Assembly: GCA_964438205.1 (NCBI GenBank)
Contig: CAYTJQ010000014.1
Span: 1-64,000 of the forward strand
Reading direction: 5' to 3'
From: Pseudohaliea sp964438205
GTDB taxonomy: Bacteria > Pseudomonadota > Gammaproteobacteria > Pseudomonadales > Halieaceae
Length of the DNA stretch: 64,000 bases
The translations under genes were made by a program, and so were the position numbers. Below the pieces are notes generated by a model. The model did not search any database and was not told the DNA's origin. It saw nothing but the letters and a program-made list of their open reading frames with translations. Of the stretch, positions 14,119 through 21,937 are shown in pieces. Position 1 is the stretch's first letter. Every line of letters begins with the position of its first letter.

Positions 14119-14516
14119 CGGGTTTGGCAGACGGGACGAACGTGAAGGAGCGGCGTGTGGGCGACGAGCGAATCGAGGCGATAGCACGTGAGCTGGGGCA
14201 AAATAGTCAGCGCCTTAGCAACATTGAGTCAGCCGTTACGGCTACTCAGCTTGTGCTGCAGGACATGGCCAAGGCCATGATCAGCGTGGCTCGCGTCGAG
14301 GAGCGGTTGGCGGCGTCGCACTCGGAGCAGGAGCGGATGGCGGGGCAGATCGATGAGCTGCGCCGTGAGCTGCGTGAGCTGGCCAAGGAGAACTCGGACC
14401 AGAGCGCGGACAACGCGGCCACGGACGTCCGGGGCCAGTGGCTGGAGCGGGCGTTCTGGATCGCCATGACCGCCGGCGTGGCCTACTACGTGAGCGGTGC
14501 GCCTGCCCCCGCGTGA
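14115..14516 (+). CDS. Coiled-coil protein with C-terminal membrane segment (holin-like)
   Basis: ATG at 14115 overlaps the terminase stop (ATGA); GTG at 14109 is an alternative. About 100 residues of acidic coiled coil (VARVEERLAASHSEQER, QIDELRRELRELAKEN) precede one C-terminal hydrophobic helix (FWIAMTAGVAYYVSGA). This is the layout of XhlA-type and similar small phage membrane proteins found with lysis genes. It is directly followed by a DUF5675 gene, so it may be a holin or holin partner. A second holin candidate is at 15970. Confidence 0.5.
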   Translation: MTGLADGTNVKERRVGDERIEAIARELGQNSQRLSNIESAVTATQLVLQDMAKAMISVARVEERLAASHSEQERMAGQIDELRRELRELAKENSDQSADNAATDVRGQWLERAFWIAMTAGVAYYVSGAPAPA

Positions 14517-14959
14517 ACATCACCGTCGACCGGGTCTTTCAGGATAACCGCTGCACGCTGGGGATCCTGCGCTGCGAGGGACTGATACTCTGCACCCTCG
14601 AGGACCCCTCCCAGCACCAGAAGATCCCCGGCAAGACCCGCATACCTGCGGGCACGTATGAGCTGAGCCTGCGCCGTAAGTCGCCCATGGCCGACCGCTA
14701 CCGCGAGCGGTTCGGGCCGATGCACAAGGGTATGATCTGGCTGCGCGACGTGCCGGATTTCCAGTGGGTCTACTTCCACATCGGCAACGACCCGGAGGAC
14801 ACCGAGGGGTGCCTGCTCGTGGGGGAGGCCATGAGCCCCTACTACGGGCATGTAACGAGTTCGGCGCGCGCCTACGCCCTTCTGATGCAGAAGACCATGG
14901 AGGCATTGGACGCCGGGGAGCCCAGCCGGGTCGTCATCAACGACGCATTTCCGGCTTGA
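14513..14959 (+). CDS. DUF5675-family protein, candidate murein-active enzyme (148 aa)
   Basis: GTG start at 14513 (GTGA overlap). The sequence matches the DUF5675 pattern closely: LCTLEDPSQHQKIPGKTRIP with AGTYEL, an aromatic loop, VYFHIGNDPEDTEGCLLVG, and a C-terminal helix. The His-Gly/Asn and Ser/Thr-x-Gly-Cys spacing recalls L,D-transpeptidase (YkuD) folds. That resemblance is my inference, and the family's activity is not settled to my knowledge. No classical lysozyme, amidase or transglycosylase gene is visible elsewhere in the window, which makes this the best endolysin candidate by context. Confidence 0.75.
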   Translation: MNITVDRVFQDNRCTLGILRCEGLILCTLEDPSQHQKIPGKTRIPAGTYELSLRRKSPMADRYRERFGPMHKGMIWLRDVPDFQWVYFHIGNDPEDTEGCLLVGEAMSPYYGHVTSSARAYALLMQKTMEALDAGEPSRVVINDAFPA

Positions 14960-14984
14960 TATCGCGCGAGAAGTACCCTATGTT
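14956..14984 (+). promoter_or_regulatory. Candidate sigma70 promoter after the DUF5675 gene
   Basis: TTGATA (14956-14961), 17-base spacer, TATGTT (14979-14984). It overlaps the stop codon of the DUF5675 gene and lies about 25 bases ahead of the next start (15014). It would give an extra transcript for 15014 onward, including the holin/spanin genes. Sequence match only. Confidence 0.4.
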
Positions 14985-15013
14985 GGTGTCAAGTAGCAAC
15001 CCGGAGCAGCGTC

Positions 15014-15292
15014 ATGGGAGACCTGTCTAGAGGCGAAGGCGGCCTGCCGAAAGGGTGGGGGTTCCCGGCTCCTGTCTATACGCGCAACTGGTTCGGCTGG
15101 CGCGTGGCGAAGACCGGTGGCATGGTGTGGAACGGCGCTGAGCCGCCTGCGGCCGAGGACTTCCGAGCGCTGCGCGCCTTTGCGGGCGAGGGCGTACGCA
15201 TCGACGCCGGCACGCTCGTCGGCCGCGCCGACCCGAGTTACAACACCTACTACGACCGTCACTTCAAGCCGCAGAAGGTCAGACTCGGATGA
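15014..15292 (+). CDS. Hypothetical protein (92 aa)
   Basis: Starts at MGDLSRGEGG with GGAGCAGCGTC upstream. It is aromatic- and Gly-rich (GWGFPAPVYTRNWFGWRV) with a helical middle (ALRAFAGEGV). No domain recognised and no membrane segment. It lies between the candidate endolysin and the holin genes. Confidence 0.55.
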   Translation: MGDLSRGEGGLPKGWGFPAPVYTRNWFGWRVAKTGGMVWNGAEPPAAEDFRALRAFAGEGVRIDAGTLVGRADPSYNTYYDRHFKPQKVRLG

Positions 15293-15393
15293 GTGCTGAG
15301 AGACTTGCGCATACGCGCATCACGAATGCGGTGCAGGGCCGCCGGATGCGGTTCCCTGTTTCCGCTGAAGGCGGCTCTGTGCCGCATCCTTAA
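15289..15393 (+). CDS. Possible mini-protein (34 aa)
   Basis: ATG at 15289 overlaps the stop of the previous gene (ATGA) and reads 34 codons (MSAERLAHTRITNAVQGRR, then a Ser/Gly-rich tail). Support is only the overlap; there is no separate ribosome binding site and no recognisable feature. It fills the 120-base gap to 15414. It may equally be an untranslated leader: a short GC hairpin (GCGGC/GCCGC) sits near 15371-15385. Confidence 0.3.
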   Translation: MSAERLAHTRITNAVQGRRMRFPVSAEGGSVPHP

Positions 15394-15413
15394 CCCAAAC
15401 AGGGAGAAGTATC

Positions 15414-15956
15414 ATGGCAATTCGCGACTCAGATCTCGGCGAGATGGTCTTTGACCACGTCGAGGAAATTAACAACGCGGACATCATCAATCTGGTGACG
15501 CTGCTCGACAGCATGTTCCAGCAGCTAAGCACCTGCCCGTCTGCGACCAGCAGTGAGACCCATCAGGCCGACGTGGACATCATCGACGCCTTTATCGGCC
15601 GGTTCGATCGGCGCTTCCAGCACTTCGCGGGCACGCCGATTTTGTACATGCCGAAGGCGAGCCCGAAGCCGAAGAAGCTGCCGACGCCACCGGTCGTCAA
15701 GATCGTGCAGAACGCCGAGCTGCAGAACCTCATGTACAACATGAGCCACCTGCGCACGGAGCTGCTGCACTGCGAGGACGCGGAGAAGCTCAACGGCTTC
15801 CACCCGGAGACGAAGCGTGTGGTAGTCGATCCGTGGCTGGCGAAGTTCAAGGCGTTCACCACCATGATGCGGGAGACGCTGGAAAACCCCTCGGAGACGT
15901 GGATGCCGGACACCGACGTTCAAGAGCCGGGGCACAACCCCAACAGCCCGCGCTAG
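15414..15956 (+). CDS. Hypothetical protein (180 aa)
   Basis: Starts at MAIRDSDLGE with AGGGAGAAGTATC upstream. It is helical and acidic in the first half (LGEMVFDHVEEINNADIINL), with a Pro/Lys linker (KASPKPKKLPTPP) near residue 85 and a helical second half (LRTELLHCEDAEKLNG). No enzyme motif. It sits just before the holin/spanin cassette. Not a recognised lysis family. Confidence 0.6.
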   Translation: MAIRDSDLGEMVFDHVEEINNADIINLVTLLDSMFQQLSTCPSATSSETHQADVDIIDAFIGRFDRRFQHFAGTPILYMPKASPKPKKLPTPPVVKIVQNAELQNLMYNMSHLRTELLHCEDAEKLNGFHPETKRVVVDPWLAKFKAFTTMMRETLENPSETWMPDTDVQEPGHNPNSPR

Positions 15957-15969
15957 GGGGTAATGCGCC

Positions 15970-16269
15970 ATGCTCGCGACGGAAATTCTACGTGTTGTCC
16001 GTCACGGCGTGGCGCCGTTTGTTATTCTCGCAGTTGAGCAGGGCTGGTTACCGGCGGCGGCGAAGAAAGACGCGGTGGAGTTCATAGCCATCGTGCTCAG
16101 TTTCGGGCTGGCCTACGGATGGAGCTGGTGGAATGAGCGTCGTAAGCAAATTACTGTCGTTGATCCTGAACAACTCAATCGTGCAGTGGCTGATTGGCGG
16201 GCTGATGGCGGTACTTGCCCTGTTTGTGGGGTCGAAGATCCAGCAACGGAAAGGCCGGAAGCAGGCTGA
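15970..16269 (+). CDS. Probable holin (99 aa)
   Basis: Starts at MLATEILRVV after TAGGGGGTAATGCGCC. It has one weak hydrophobic segment (APFVILAVEQGWL) and one strong one (EFIAIVLSFGLAYGWSWW), then a basic turn (NERRKQ) and a soluble tail with CPVC. Small proteins of this build placed directly before Rz are usually holins that permeabilise the inner membrane to time lysis. The tail overlaps the Rz frame by 137 bases, so the last 45 residues are less certain to be conserved. Confidence 0.6.
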   Translation: MLATEILRVVRHGVAPFVILAVEQGWLPAAAKKDAVEFIAIVLSFGLAYGWSWWNERRKQITVVDPEQLNRAVADWRADGGTCPVCGVEDPATERPEAG

Positions 16270-16375
16270 GCAGGAGCACGCCGATGCCGACGCTGAAGAA
16301 GCTGCTGCCATTCTTGATCGTGTGCGCGAGTCTGACGGCTTGCGGGACGACGAGGAGCAAGGGTATCGCGATTGA
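16133..16375 (+). CDS. Rz: Rz-like inner-membrane spanin subunit (80 aa)
   Basis: Starts at MSVVSKLLSL behind a GGAGCTGGTGGA site. A hydrophobic anchor at about residues 12-33 (IVQWLIGGLMAVLALFVG) is followed by a charged helical periplasmic domain (EQEHADADAEEAAAILDRV), the build of i-spanins, which pair with an outer-membrane lipoprotein to fuse the two membranes at lysis. At 80 residues it is shorter than lambda Rz. The Rz1 gene starts inside it in another frame, the classical embedded arrangement. Confidence 0.75.
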   Translation: MSVVSKLLSLILNNSIVQWLIGGLMAVLALFVGSKIQQRKGRKQAEQEHADADAEEAAAILDRVRESDGLRDDEEQGYRD

Positions 16376-16499
16376 CGTGCTTTGCGACCAGTGGCGGCGC
16401 AGCCTGCCGTCGAGGTCAAGGCAGGACACGGAGCAGACGCGGCGCGAGATATGGGAGGCATACAAGGTCTACGAGGCTGCGTGCGACGGTGAGCTGTGA
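16284..16499 (+). CDS. Rz1: Rz1-like outer-membrane spanin lipoprotein (71 aa)
   Basis: Starts at ATG 16284 (MPTLKKLLPF) with AGGAG eight bases upstream. It has a lipoprotein signal peptide with a lipobox (SLTAC, Cys20) followed by a short polar domain. The first 92 bases are nested in the Rz gene in a different frame. Together with Rz it forms a two-component spanin and implies a Gram-negative host. The C-terminal part is helical and charged (QTRREIWEAYKVYEAA) rather than Pro-rich, which is unusual for Rz1. Confidence 0.78.
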   Translation: MPTLKKLLPFLIVCASLTACGTTRSKGIAIDVLCDQWRRSLPSRSRQDTEQTRREIWEAYKVYEAACDGEL

Positions 16500-16547
16500 G
16501 ATCAAAGACCACGAAGGCGAGTGGGTTAACCCGGAGACGCTGGAGCA

Positions 16548-16877
16548 ATGATTTCCGTGACGACAGAGCTGGTACCAGACCAGACCCGCGTCGTGCGCGT
16601 CTATGACGGCAAGCCCGGCAAGAGCAAGCCATACCGTGCGCTGCTGCACTTCACGGACAAGGGCGAGGGCGAAGTCCATGCGTGGGGGATCGTTGGAAGC
16701 ATTGATAACGAGTGCAACCTTGCCATCGCCAAAGCGGCTATTGACCTTGGTTTCACTAGGCTGACTGGCGAGGTGCCTAAAGGAAAGCCCATGTCAAGAT
16801 ATGTAACGCACACACATAGTGACGAGCATTTTGACTACTACGCGGTAGACCTGTCGGCGCTTGGGGGGTTGTTCTAA
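16548..16877 (+). CDS. Hypothetical protein (109 aa)
   Basis: Starts at MISVTTELVP in CAATGATT, after a possible 20-codon open frame (GTG 16489 to TGA 16551) that may only couple translation. Beta-rich, with 'GEVHAWGIVGSIDNECNLAIAKAAIDLGFTRL' (split by me as a helix after two strands). Its base composition becomes less GC-rich here than in upstream genes. Function unknown; it precedes the tail-fibre-like genes. Confidence 0.6.
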   Translation: MISVTTELVPDQTRVVRVYDGKPGKSKPYRALLHFTDKGEGEVHAWGIVGSIDNECNLAIAKAAIDLGFTRLTGEVPKGKPMSRYVTHTHSDEHFDYYAVDLSALGGLF

Positions 16878-18517
16878 TGGCATTTCCGACAGTAGAAAGT
16901 GTTGCCGAAACATCCATTTCAACCGGCACTAAAGACTGGACAGTAAACCTGCCGGCAAGCATCCAGTCCGGCGATTTGCTGATCGCAATTCTGGGTCGAT
17001 ACAGCCCTGACTTTAATGACCGTTTTTCAAGTGTCCCGTCTGGCTGGACTGAGCTAGACACCATAAACGACGATGGTTTCATTGCCGCAAGGGCGATGTA
17101 TCGCTTTGCTGATGGAACTGAAGGCAGCACCCTTTCCGTGACATTGGATGGCACGGCTGCCGATTGTACCGGCTCGGCGCAGGTGTTAAGAATTTCCGGC
17201 GTTGAGACATCGGGCGTTGATTCTTCGGCACTTTCTGCTCCCCAGACTGAAAACTTTGTAGACCCCCCAGATTTTACGCACCCGTGGAGTGCGAGCGATG
17301 ACGTGCTTTGGATTGTGGGCACGGGGCAGGCGGACGATGATGGGATAATTTCGTCTACGGATGGCGACTTTACTAATCTAATTAACACCACCTCTGGGGG
17401 CGGAACTAACTCGTCTGCGTCCGTTTCCTCATCGCGGCGAGAGCTGGCTACGCAGACCATCACGCCCGGGCGCTGGACTATCAGCGAGGTTGAACGAGTG
17501 GTGGCCATAACCATCGCCGTGCAAGGTACGGCAGGGGCCGACACCACTGCACCCGTTCTTACCAGTCCCACGGGCACGGCGACAGGCCAAACCACAGCAA
17601 GCGGTACGGTCTCGACCGACGAGGGCAACGGCACGCTGGATGCCGTGGTTACAGCCTCAGCCACGACGCCGAGCGCAGCGCAGATTCAAGCCGGACAAGA
17701 TCATACCGGCAGCGCAGCGGTAGCGACGGACCTTAACAACACGGTCACTGCGACCGGGTCGCAGAGCGTGAGCTTTACAGGCCTGACGGCGAGCACGACC
17801 TACTATGTGCATTACGTCCATGAGGACGCTGCGGCCAACGTCTCGACGGCGGTCACGTCGAGCAGCTTCACAACCGATACGGTGGACACGACTGCCCCGA
17901 CGCTCTCTAGCGCCTCTGGCACGGCCACGGGACAGACGACTGCTGATCTGTCTGTTAGCACCAACGAAGGCAATGGGACGCTCTACTGGGTGGTCTCCAC
18001 TTCCGCCACGCCTCCGAGCGTTGCCCAGATACAGGCTGGGAACGACTCGACCGGCTCGGCGGCAGCAGACAGCGGCAATCAAAGCGTATCCGGCACGGGC
18101 ACGCAGAACGCCAATGCCACTGGGCTGGCGGCGGGTACGACCTACTATGCCTATTTTCAGCACACGGACGCAGCGAGCAATGACTCCACGGTTGCGTCGA
18201 GCGCGAGCTTTGCCACTAGCGCTGCTGCCGTCAAGGGTATCCAGCTCTCGCTGAAAGAAGCGGACGGCACTACGGCAGCGGCGAGTCTTACCGGCCTGTA
18301 TTACCACGCATGGGACGCGCTCAACCCTGCCGGGGCATCGGACGCTAACGGCAGTGCAGAGTCCACGGACGCGAGTGGCGTGCTGGAGATTGACATCGAC
18401 ACGTTCAGTGCTTCTATCGGCGGCGAGGTGTTCCTGTTTGTCTACTCGCTTGACGGCACAGAGGACAAAGACTCCGTGTGCTTTGCAGGGCGGGTGCCGG
18501 TGGTGGACATTAGCTAA
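16877..18517 (+). CDS. Tail/fibre-like protein with two tandem Ig/FN3-type repeats (546 aa)
   Basis: Starts in TAATGG at the stop of the previous gene. The N-terminal 215 residues form a beta-rich domain. Then two clearly related repeats of about 115 residues follow (first starting DTTAPVLTSPTGTATGQTT, second DTTAPTLSSASGTATGQTT), each with an EGNGTL element, a QIQAG element and a TTYYxxYxHxD strand, which is the fibronectin-III-like signature. The C-terminal 100 residues are a further beta domain. Such repeats are surface-exposed adhesion modules in virion proteins. The first 600 bases are visibly richer in A/T than the flanking genes, suggesting module exchange. Confidence 0.7.
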   Translation: MAFPTVESVAETSISTGTKDWTVNLPASIQSGDLLIAILGRYSPDFNDRFSSVPSGWTELDTINDDGFIAARAMYRFADGTEGSTLSVTLDGTAADCTGSAQVLRISGVETSGVDSSALSAPQTENFVDPPDFTHPWSASDDVLWIVGTGQADDDGIISSTDGDFTNLINTTSGGGTNSSASVSSSRRELATQTITPGRWTISEVERVVAITIAVQGTAGADTTAPVLTSPTGTATGQTTASGTVSTDEGNGTLDAVVTASATTPSAAQIQAGQDHTGSAAVATDLNNTVTATGSQSVSFTGLTASTTYYVHYVHEDAAANVSTAVTSSSFTTDTVDTTAPTLSSASGTATGQTTADLSVSTNEGNGTLYWVVSTSATPPSVAQIQAGNDSTGSAAADSGNQSVSGTGTQNANATGLAAGTTYYAYFQHTDAASNDSTVASSASFATSAAAVKGIQLSLKEADGTTAAASLTGLYYHAWDALNPAGASDANGSAESTDASGVLEIDIDTFSASIGGEVFLFVYSLDGTEDKDSVCFAGRVPVVDIS

Positions 18518-21315
18518 TGGCCTACGTTGCCACACTACAGAAGCCGTGGATTAGCGGCGCTGCGTCACTCGTGCAGCCTTGGGTGGATACGTCCACTCCG
18601 ATGGTTGCTAGCGCGGATGATTTCGACTCCGCCATCGGCACGGCGACCGTAACCAACGCAAGCACCGCAACGCCTGATGTTTCGCTGCCCCCTAAGGACA
18701 CCTACGACATTAGCGGATGGCTCCGTCATTACACGCGATACACTGGCTGCAATGGGAAGACCCCTGAGTTCACGCTAAATATCAGTGATCTGAATGGGTC
18801 TATGCCTACAACCGCCAAGCCGGTTTGGCGCGTTGTGGACGACACGGACCCCAACGACATCAGGCCCCCGGACTGGACGGAGTTCGACAACCTCTCTGGC
18901 ACGACAACGCTGGTATTCAGCAACAACACGGCGTTTACCGATGATGAAATAGAAGTCGCGCTGTTTCCGCGCTGGCGCTATCTCGACACGCAACATGCTA
19001 TCGCCTATGCGGCAGCGAGTTCCTATGGGTCTGAGTTGCAATCAGCGGTCGATTTTGGCGGTCCTGCCAATGTCTACGCACAAACCACGGTAACCAGCCA
19101 GGACGATAACTCCGCGCCGCCGACGACGCTCAACCAGTATTGCGTGTTGCTGGACGACACGAGCGTTTCCCCTGCTGGCGGGGAAGACAAGCTAAACATC
19201 CTCGTGACGCTCTCGCAGCACAGTTCCGAGGATCAAGGGAACTACGCTGGCTGGGAATTGCTGAAGCAGTACATAGACGGCGGCACGGACTATGACTGGC
19301 TACGGCAGCATTGCCGGTTCTACGTCTACGACATCAATCCCGCAGGCCGCTACTACGGGGCCGAGCGCCGGACACAGGAAGATTCCCCCGGAGGCGATGT
19401 AGACGCCAATAGGGCATGGGGCGAGAACACCTCGACGCAGGTTGATGCGGCGATTGCTGCGATTGACACCGATATGGCCCGCGTCGATGTCGTCATGGAC
19501 TACCACGGTCGATCGAGCTACGACGGGGCGCTTTCAGAAGAATTTGGCATCTACCGTAGCGGTAGCACTACCAATGCTTTCGTGCAGCGACTGCGCGCTG
19601 CCATGCCGGCTCGCTCTATTGACGATGTGGTGTCCACAATCGGCGGCTCCATGCTCGACTACGGGCAAAACACGCTGCTGGCTCAGGTAACGCTGACACC
19701 GGAATTTCCCTATGCGCTAAACATACACCCCGGAATGGAGGCCGGTTATGGACCGATAGCGCACGGCTTCGCTGACGCCTTTGAGGCGATGGTGGACAAC
19801 AGCGAGCTTACGCTGGCCTCGACGAGCACCACCATCACCGGCAGCGGGGCGGTGCAGAGCCAGACGATCGATCAGGCGACGCTGACGCAGGGCTTTTCTC
19901 TCTCGCCAGCGTCGCTGGCGCATTCACATGTTATCGATCAGGCGGCGCTCACGCAGGCTCACAACCTTACTCCGGCGGAGGCGACGCACGCCCAGACCGC
20001 CGACACGGCCGCCCTGACGCAGGCGGGGACAGCGAACCCGGATGACACGACGCACGCCCAGACCGCCGACACGGCCGCCCTGACGCAGGCCAGCGTCGCT
20101 ACGCCGGAGCCTGCTACGCAGGCCCAGCCGGTCGACGAGCCGGGACTGACGCAGGCCCACAGCCTCGCCCCGGCGGAGGCGGCGCACGCGCAGACCCTCG
20201 ACCAAGTCGACCTGACGCAAGCGTACGCGCTTGTCGCCGCGGCGCTCGAGCACACGATGGCGTTAGGCAACCCAGTGCTGCTGCAAGCGCACAGTCTCGC
20301 CCCGGCAGGGGCTACACACGATCAAACCGTTGACGCCTCTGCGCTGATTCAGGCCCATACGCTGACGCTGCAGGCCGTGGCGCAGGCGCACCGGCTGGAC
20401 GCCGCCACGCTGATAGCTGCAGGCACGATCTCTACTCAGCGTGTAGAACAAGGCCAGACCGTCGACCTTGGCGCCCTCACCCAGCAGCATCAGCTGGCCG
20501 TCGACAGCCTGTCCGCGGCGCATACAGTGCTCTCCGCGGCGCTGGTGCAGGACACCGCTGTCGCCCCGGGCGCAGTTACTCAGGCGGCGGCGCTGACGGC
20601 GGCGGCGCTGACCCAGTACGGACTTTTGTCCCCGAACGATGCGCTGCAGGCCCACCAGCTGGCGGCGGCGGCTCTCGCGCAGACAGGCGTGCTGGCTGCG
20701 GCGGATATCGAGCAGCTAAACCAGATCGCGCAGGCCGCATTGACGCAGGCCCACCAGCTGGCCGCGGCGGATATGACCCAGCTGCACGAGGTAGCTGGCA
20801 CAGCGATCGTGTCTGTTTACGATGTCGCCCCTGCGGGCCTCGCGCACAGCCACGCGCTGCAGGTCACCACACTGACGCAGCAGGCGGTGATCAGCCCGGG
20901 CGACGTGCTACACCCGCAGCTGGCCGCGGGGACGGATTTGACGCAGTTCGGCGTTATTGCGCCGTTCGGGCTGGAGCAGGCCCAGCTGTTGGATTTAGTT
21001 GGCGTAGCGCAGACTTACGTGGTGTCGGTTAACGGGCTGCTGCACGGGCAGCAGGTGGCCCAGCCCACGGTCACTGAGTTTGCCGCACAGGTAGCTCCGC
21101 AGGATGCCAGCCAGCCGCACTCGGTGGCACAGTCGAATACCGCCGGGCTGTATTTCGTGACGCCGGCAGATCTCGCGCAGGCACACGAAATCATGAATGC
21201 CGCGGTGCTGAATATGATCCTCGATGCGCTCGAGGGCAGAGTGCGTACGCGCTTACTTCTGGACGGCGCGACAAAGGTGTACGCTGCTCTGGACGGGCGC
21301 GTCAAGAAAGAGTAA
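18517..21315 (+). CDS. Virion protein with M14 carboxypeptidase-like domain and AxLTQ repeats (932 aa)
   Basis: Overlaps the previous gene by one base (TAATGG). Residues about 1-190 are beta-rich. Residues about 220-410 carry all hallmarks of M14 zinc carboxypeptidases: HSSE (H235, E238), DINPAGRYYG (candidate R278), DANRAWG (N298-R299), DYHG (H330) and LTPEFPY (E396 as general base). From about 440 to 870 the protein consists of degenerate 20-25-residue repeats of the type xALTQAHxLxPAxxxHAQ, repeated more than a dozen times, then a short helical end. Inferred: a tail or fibre protein whose enzymatic head trims peptides on the host surface or in peptidoglycan, carried on a repetitive stalk. 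Confidence 0.75.
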   Translation: MAYVATLQKPWISGAASLVQPWVDTSTPMVASADDFDSAIGTATVTNASTATPDVSLPPKDTYDISGWLRHYTRYTGCNGKTPEFTLNISDLNGSMPTTAKPVWRVVDDTDPNDIRPPDWTEFDNLSGTTTLVFSNNTAFTDDEIEVALFPRWRYLDTQHAIAYAAASSYGSELQSAVDFGGPANVYAQTTVTSQDDNSAPPTTLNQYCVLLDDTSVSPAGGEDKLNILVTLSQHSSEDQGNYAGWELLKQYIDGGTDYDWLRQHCRFYVYDINPAGRYYGAERRTQEDSPGGDVDANRAWGENTSTQVDAAIAAIDTDMARVDVVMDYHGRSSYDGALSEEFGIYRSGSTTNAFVQRLRAAMPARSIDDVVSTIGGSMLDYGQNTLLAQVTLTPEFPYALNIHPGMEAGYGPIAHGFADAFEAMVDNSELTLASTSTTITGSGAVQSQTIDQATLTQGFSLSPASLAHSHVIDQAALTQAHNLTPAEATHAQTADTAALTQAGTANPDDTTHAQTADTAALTQASVATPEPATQAQPVDEPGLTQAHSLAPAEAAHAQTLDQVDLTQAYALVAAALEHTMALGNPVLLQAHSLAPAGATHDQTVDASALIQAHTLTLQAVAQAHRLDAATLIAAGTISTQRVEQGQTVDLGALTQQHQLAVDSLSAAHTVLSAALVQDTAVAPGAVTQAAALTAAALTQYGLLSPNDALQAHQLAAAALAQTGVLAAADIEQLNQIAQAALTQAHQLAAADMTQLHEVAGTAIVSVYDVAPAGLAHSHALQVTTLTQQAVISPGDVLHPQLAAGTDLTQFGVIAPFGLEQAQLLDLVGVAQTYVVSVNGLLHGQQVAQPTVTEFAAQVAPQDASQPHSVAQSNTAGLYFVTPADLAQAHEIMNAAVLNMILDALEGRVRTRLLLDGATKVYAALDGRVKKE

Positions 21316-21356
21316 TTTTACAGGAGCAACTGACCCGTCAGGGCGGAGGATGAACC

Positions 21357-21719
21357 ATGGGTAAGGTAGTACCAGATTCGATTATCGACTTGATGCTGGA
21401 TCAGGCAGAAGGGACGCACGTGTCTGTGTGTTCCGCGGAGCCGGCAAACTACGCCGGGATTTCAGCTGTGACGCTGGCTGGCCCTGCGGCACTGGGCGGT
21501 TCGTATACCGCTGCCAACGGCGACAGCTCGGGGCGCAAAAACACGATCCCGGCCACGTCCGGTATCAGCATCGGCACCAGCGGCAACGCGACGCACGTCG
21601 TAATTCACAACAACACTGACACGATGTACCTCGTCACGACCTGCACGTCACAGGCGCTGACTAACGGCGGCACCGTCGATGTGGCCGCTTTTGATCACGA
21701 GATTGGAGATGCAACATGA
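21357..21719 (+). CDS. Hypothetical structural protein (120 aa)
   Basis: Starts at MGKVVPDSII with CGGAGGATGAACC upstream, 41 bases after the repeat protein. A short helix (DSIIDLMLDQAEGTH) is followed by a beta-rich, Ser/Thr/Gly-rich body (AANGDSSGRKNTIPATSG; THVVIHNNTDTMYLVTT). Sequences of this type are common small tail or capsid accessory proteins. It shares a general plan with the genes at 27431 and 27887 without clear identity. Confidence 0.6.
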   Translation: MGKVVPDSIIDLMLDQAEGTHVSVCSAEPANYAGISAVTLAGPAALGGSYTAANGDSSGRKNTIPATSGISIGTSGNATHVVIHNNTDTMYLVTTCTSQALTNGGTVDVAAFDHEIGDAT

Positions 21720-21934
21720 GCGATCTGGTTAAGCTGGAAATTCTCGAGGAGCGCATGCTCGACGGCGCCAATGAGTACGTCGAGGGCGACATCAAATCGT
21801 TCCCCGCAGAGAAGGCTGAGCACTGGTGCGAGATGGGTTGGGCCCGTGCGGTTAACGGCGAGTTCGAGACCGGCGCGCGCAAGCCCGGAGCGGCGCCGAT
21901 CCGGCCAAACAAGGTGGAGACGCCGGTCGTCTGA
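21716..21934 (+). CDS. Hypothetical small virion-associated protein (72 aa)
   Basis: ATG overlaps the previous stop (ATGA). It encodes MSDLVKLEILEERMLDGANE, then EGDIKSFPAEKAEHWCEMGW and a Pro-rich tail. The pattern 'ligand strand, Ala-Glu helix, Gly-Trp-Ala' resembles many small phage head/tail accessory proteins. No firm family. Confidence 0.55.
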   Translation: MSDLVKLEILEERMLDGANEYVEGDIKSFPAEKAEHWCEMGWARAVNGEFETGARKPGAAPIRPNKVETPVV

Positions 21935-21937
21935 CCC

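Noticed and set aside
16489..16551. A 20-codon frame (GTG start) between Rz1 and the 109-aa gene
   Set aside because: It overlaps both neighbours neatly but has no binding site or recognisable feature. It is mentioned only as a possible coupling frame.
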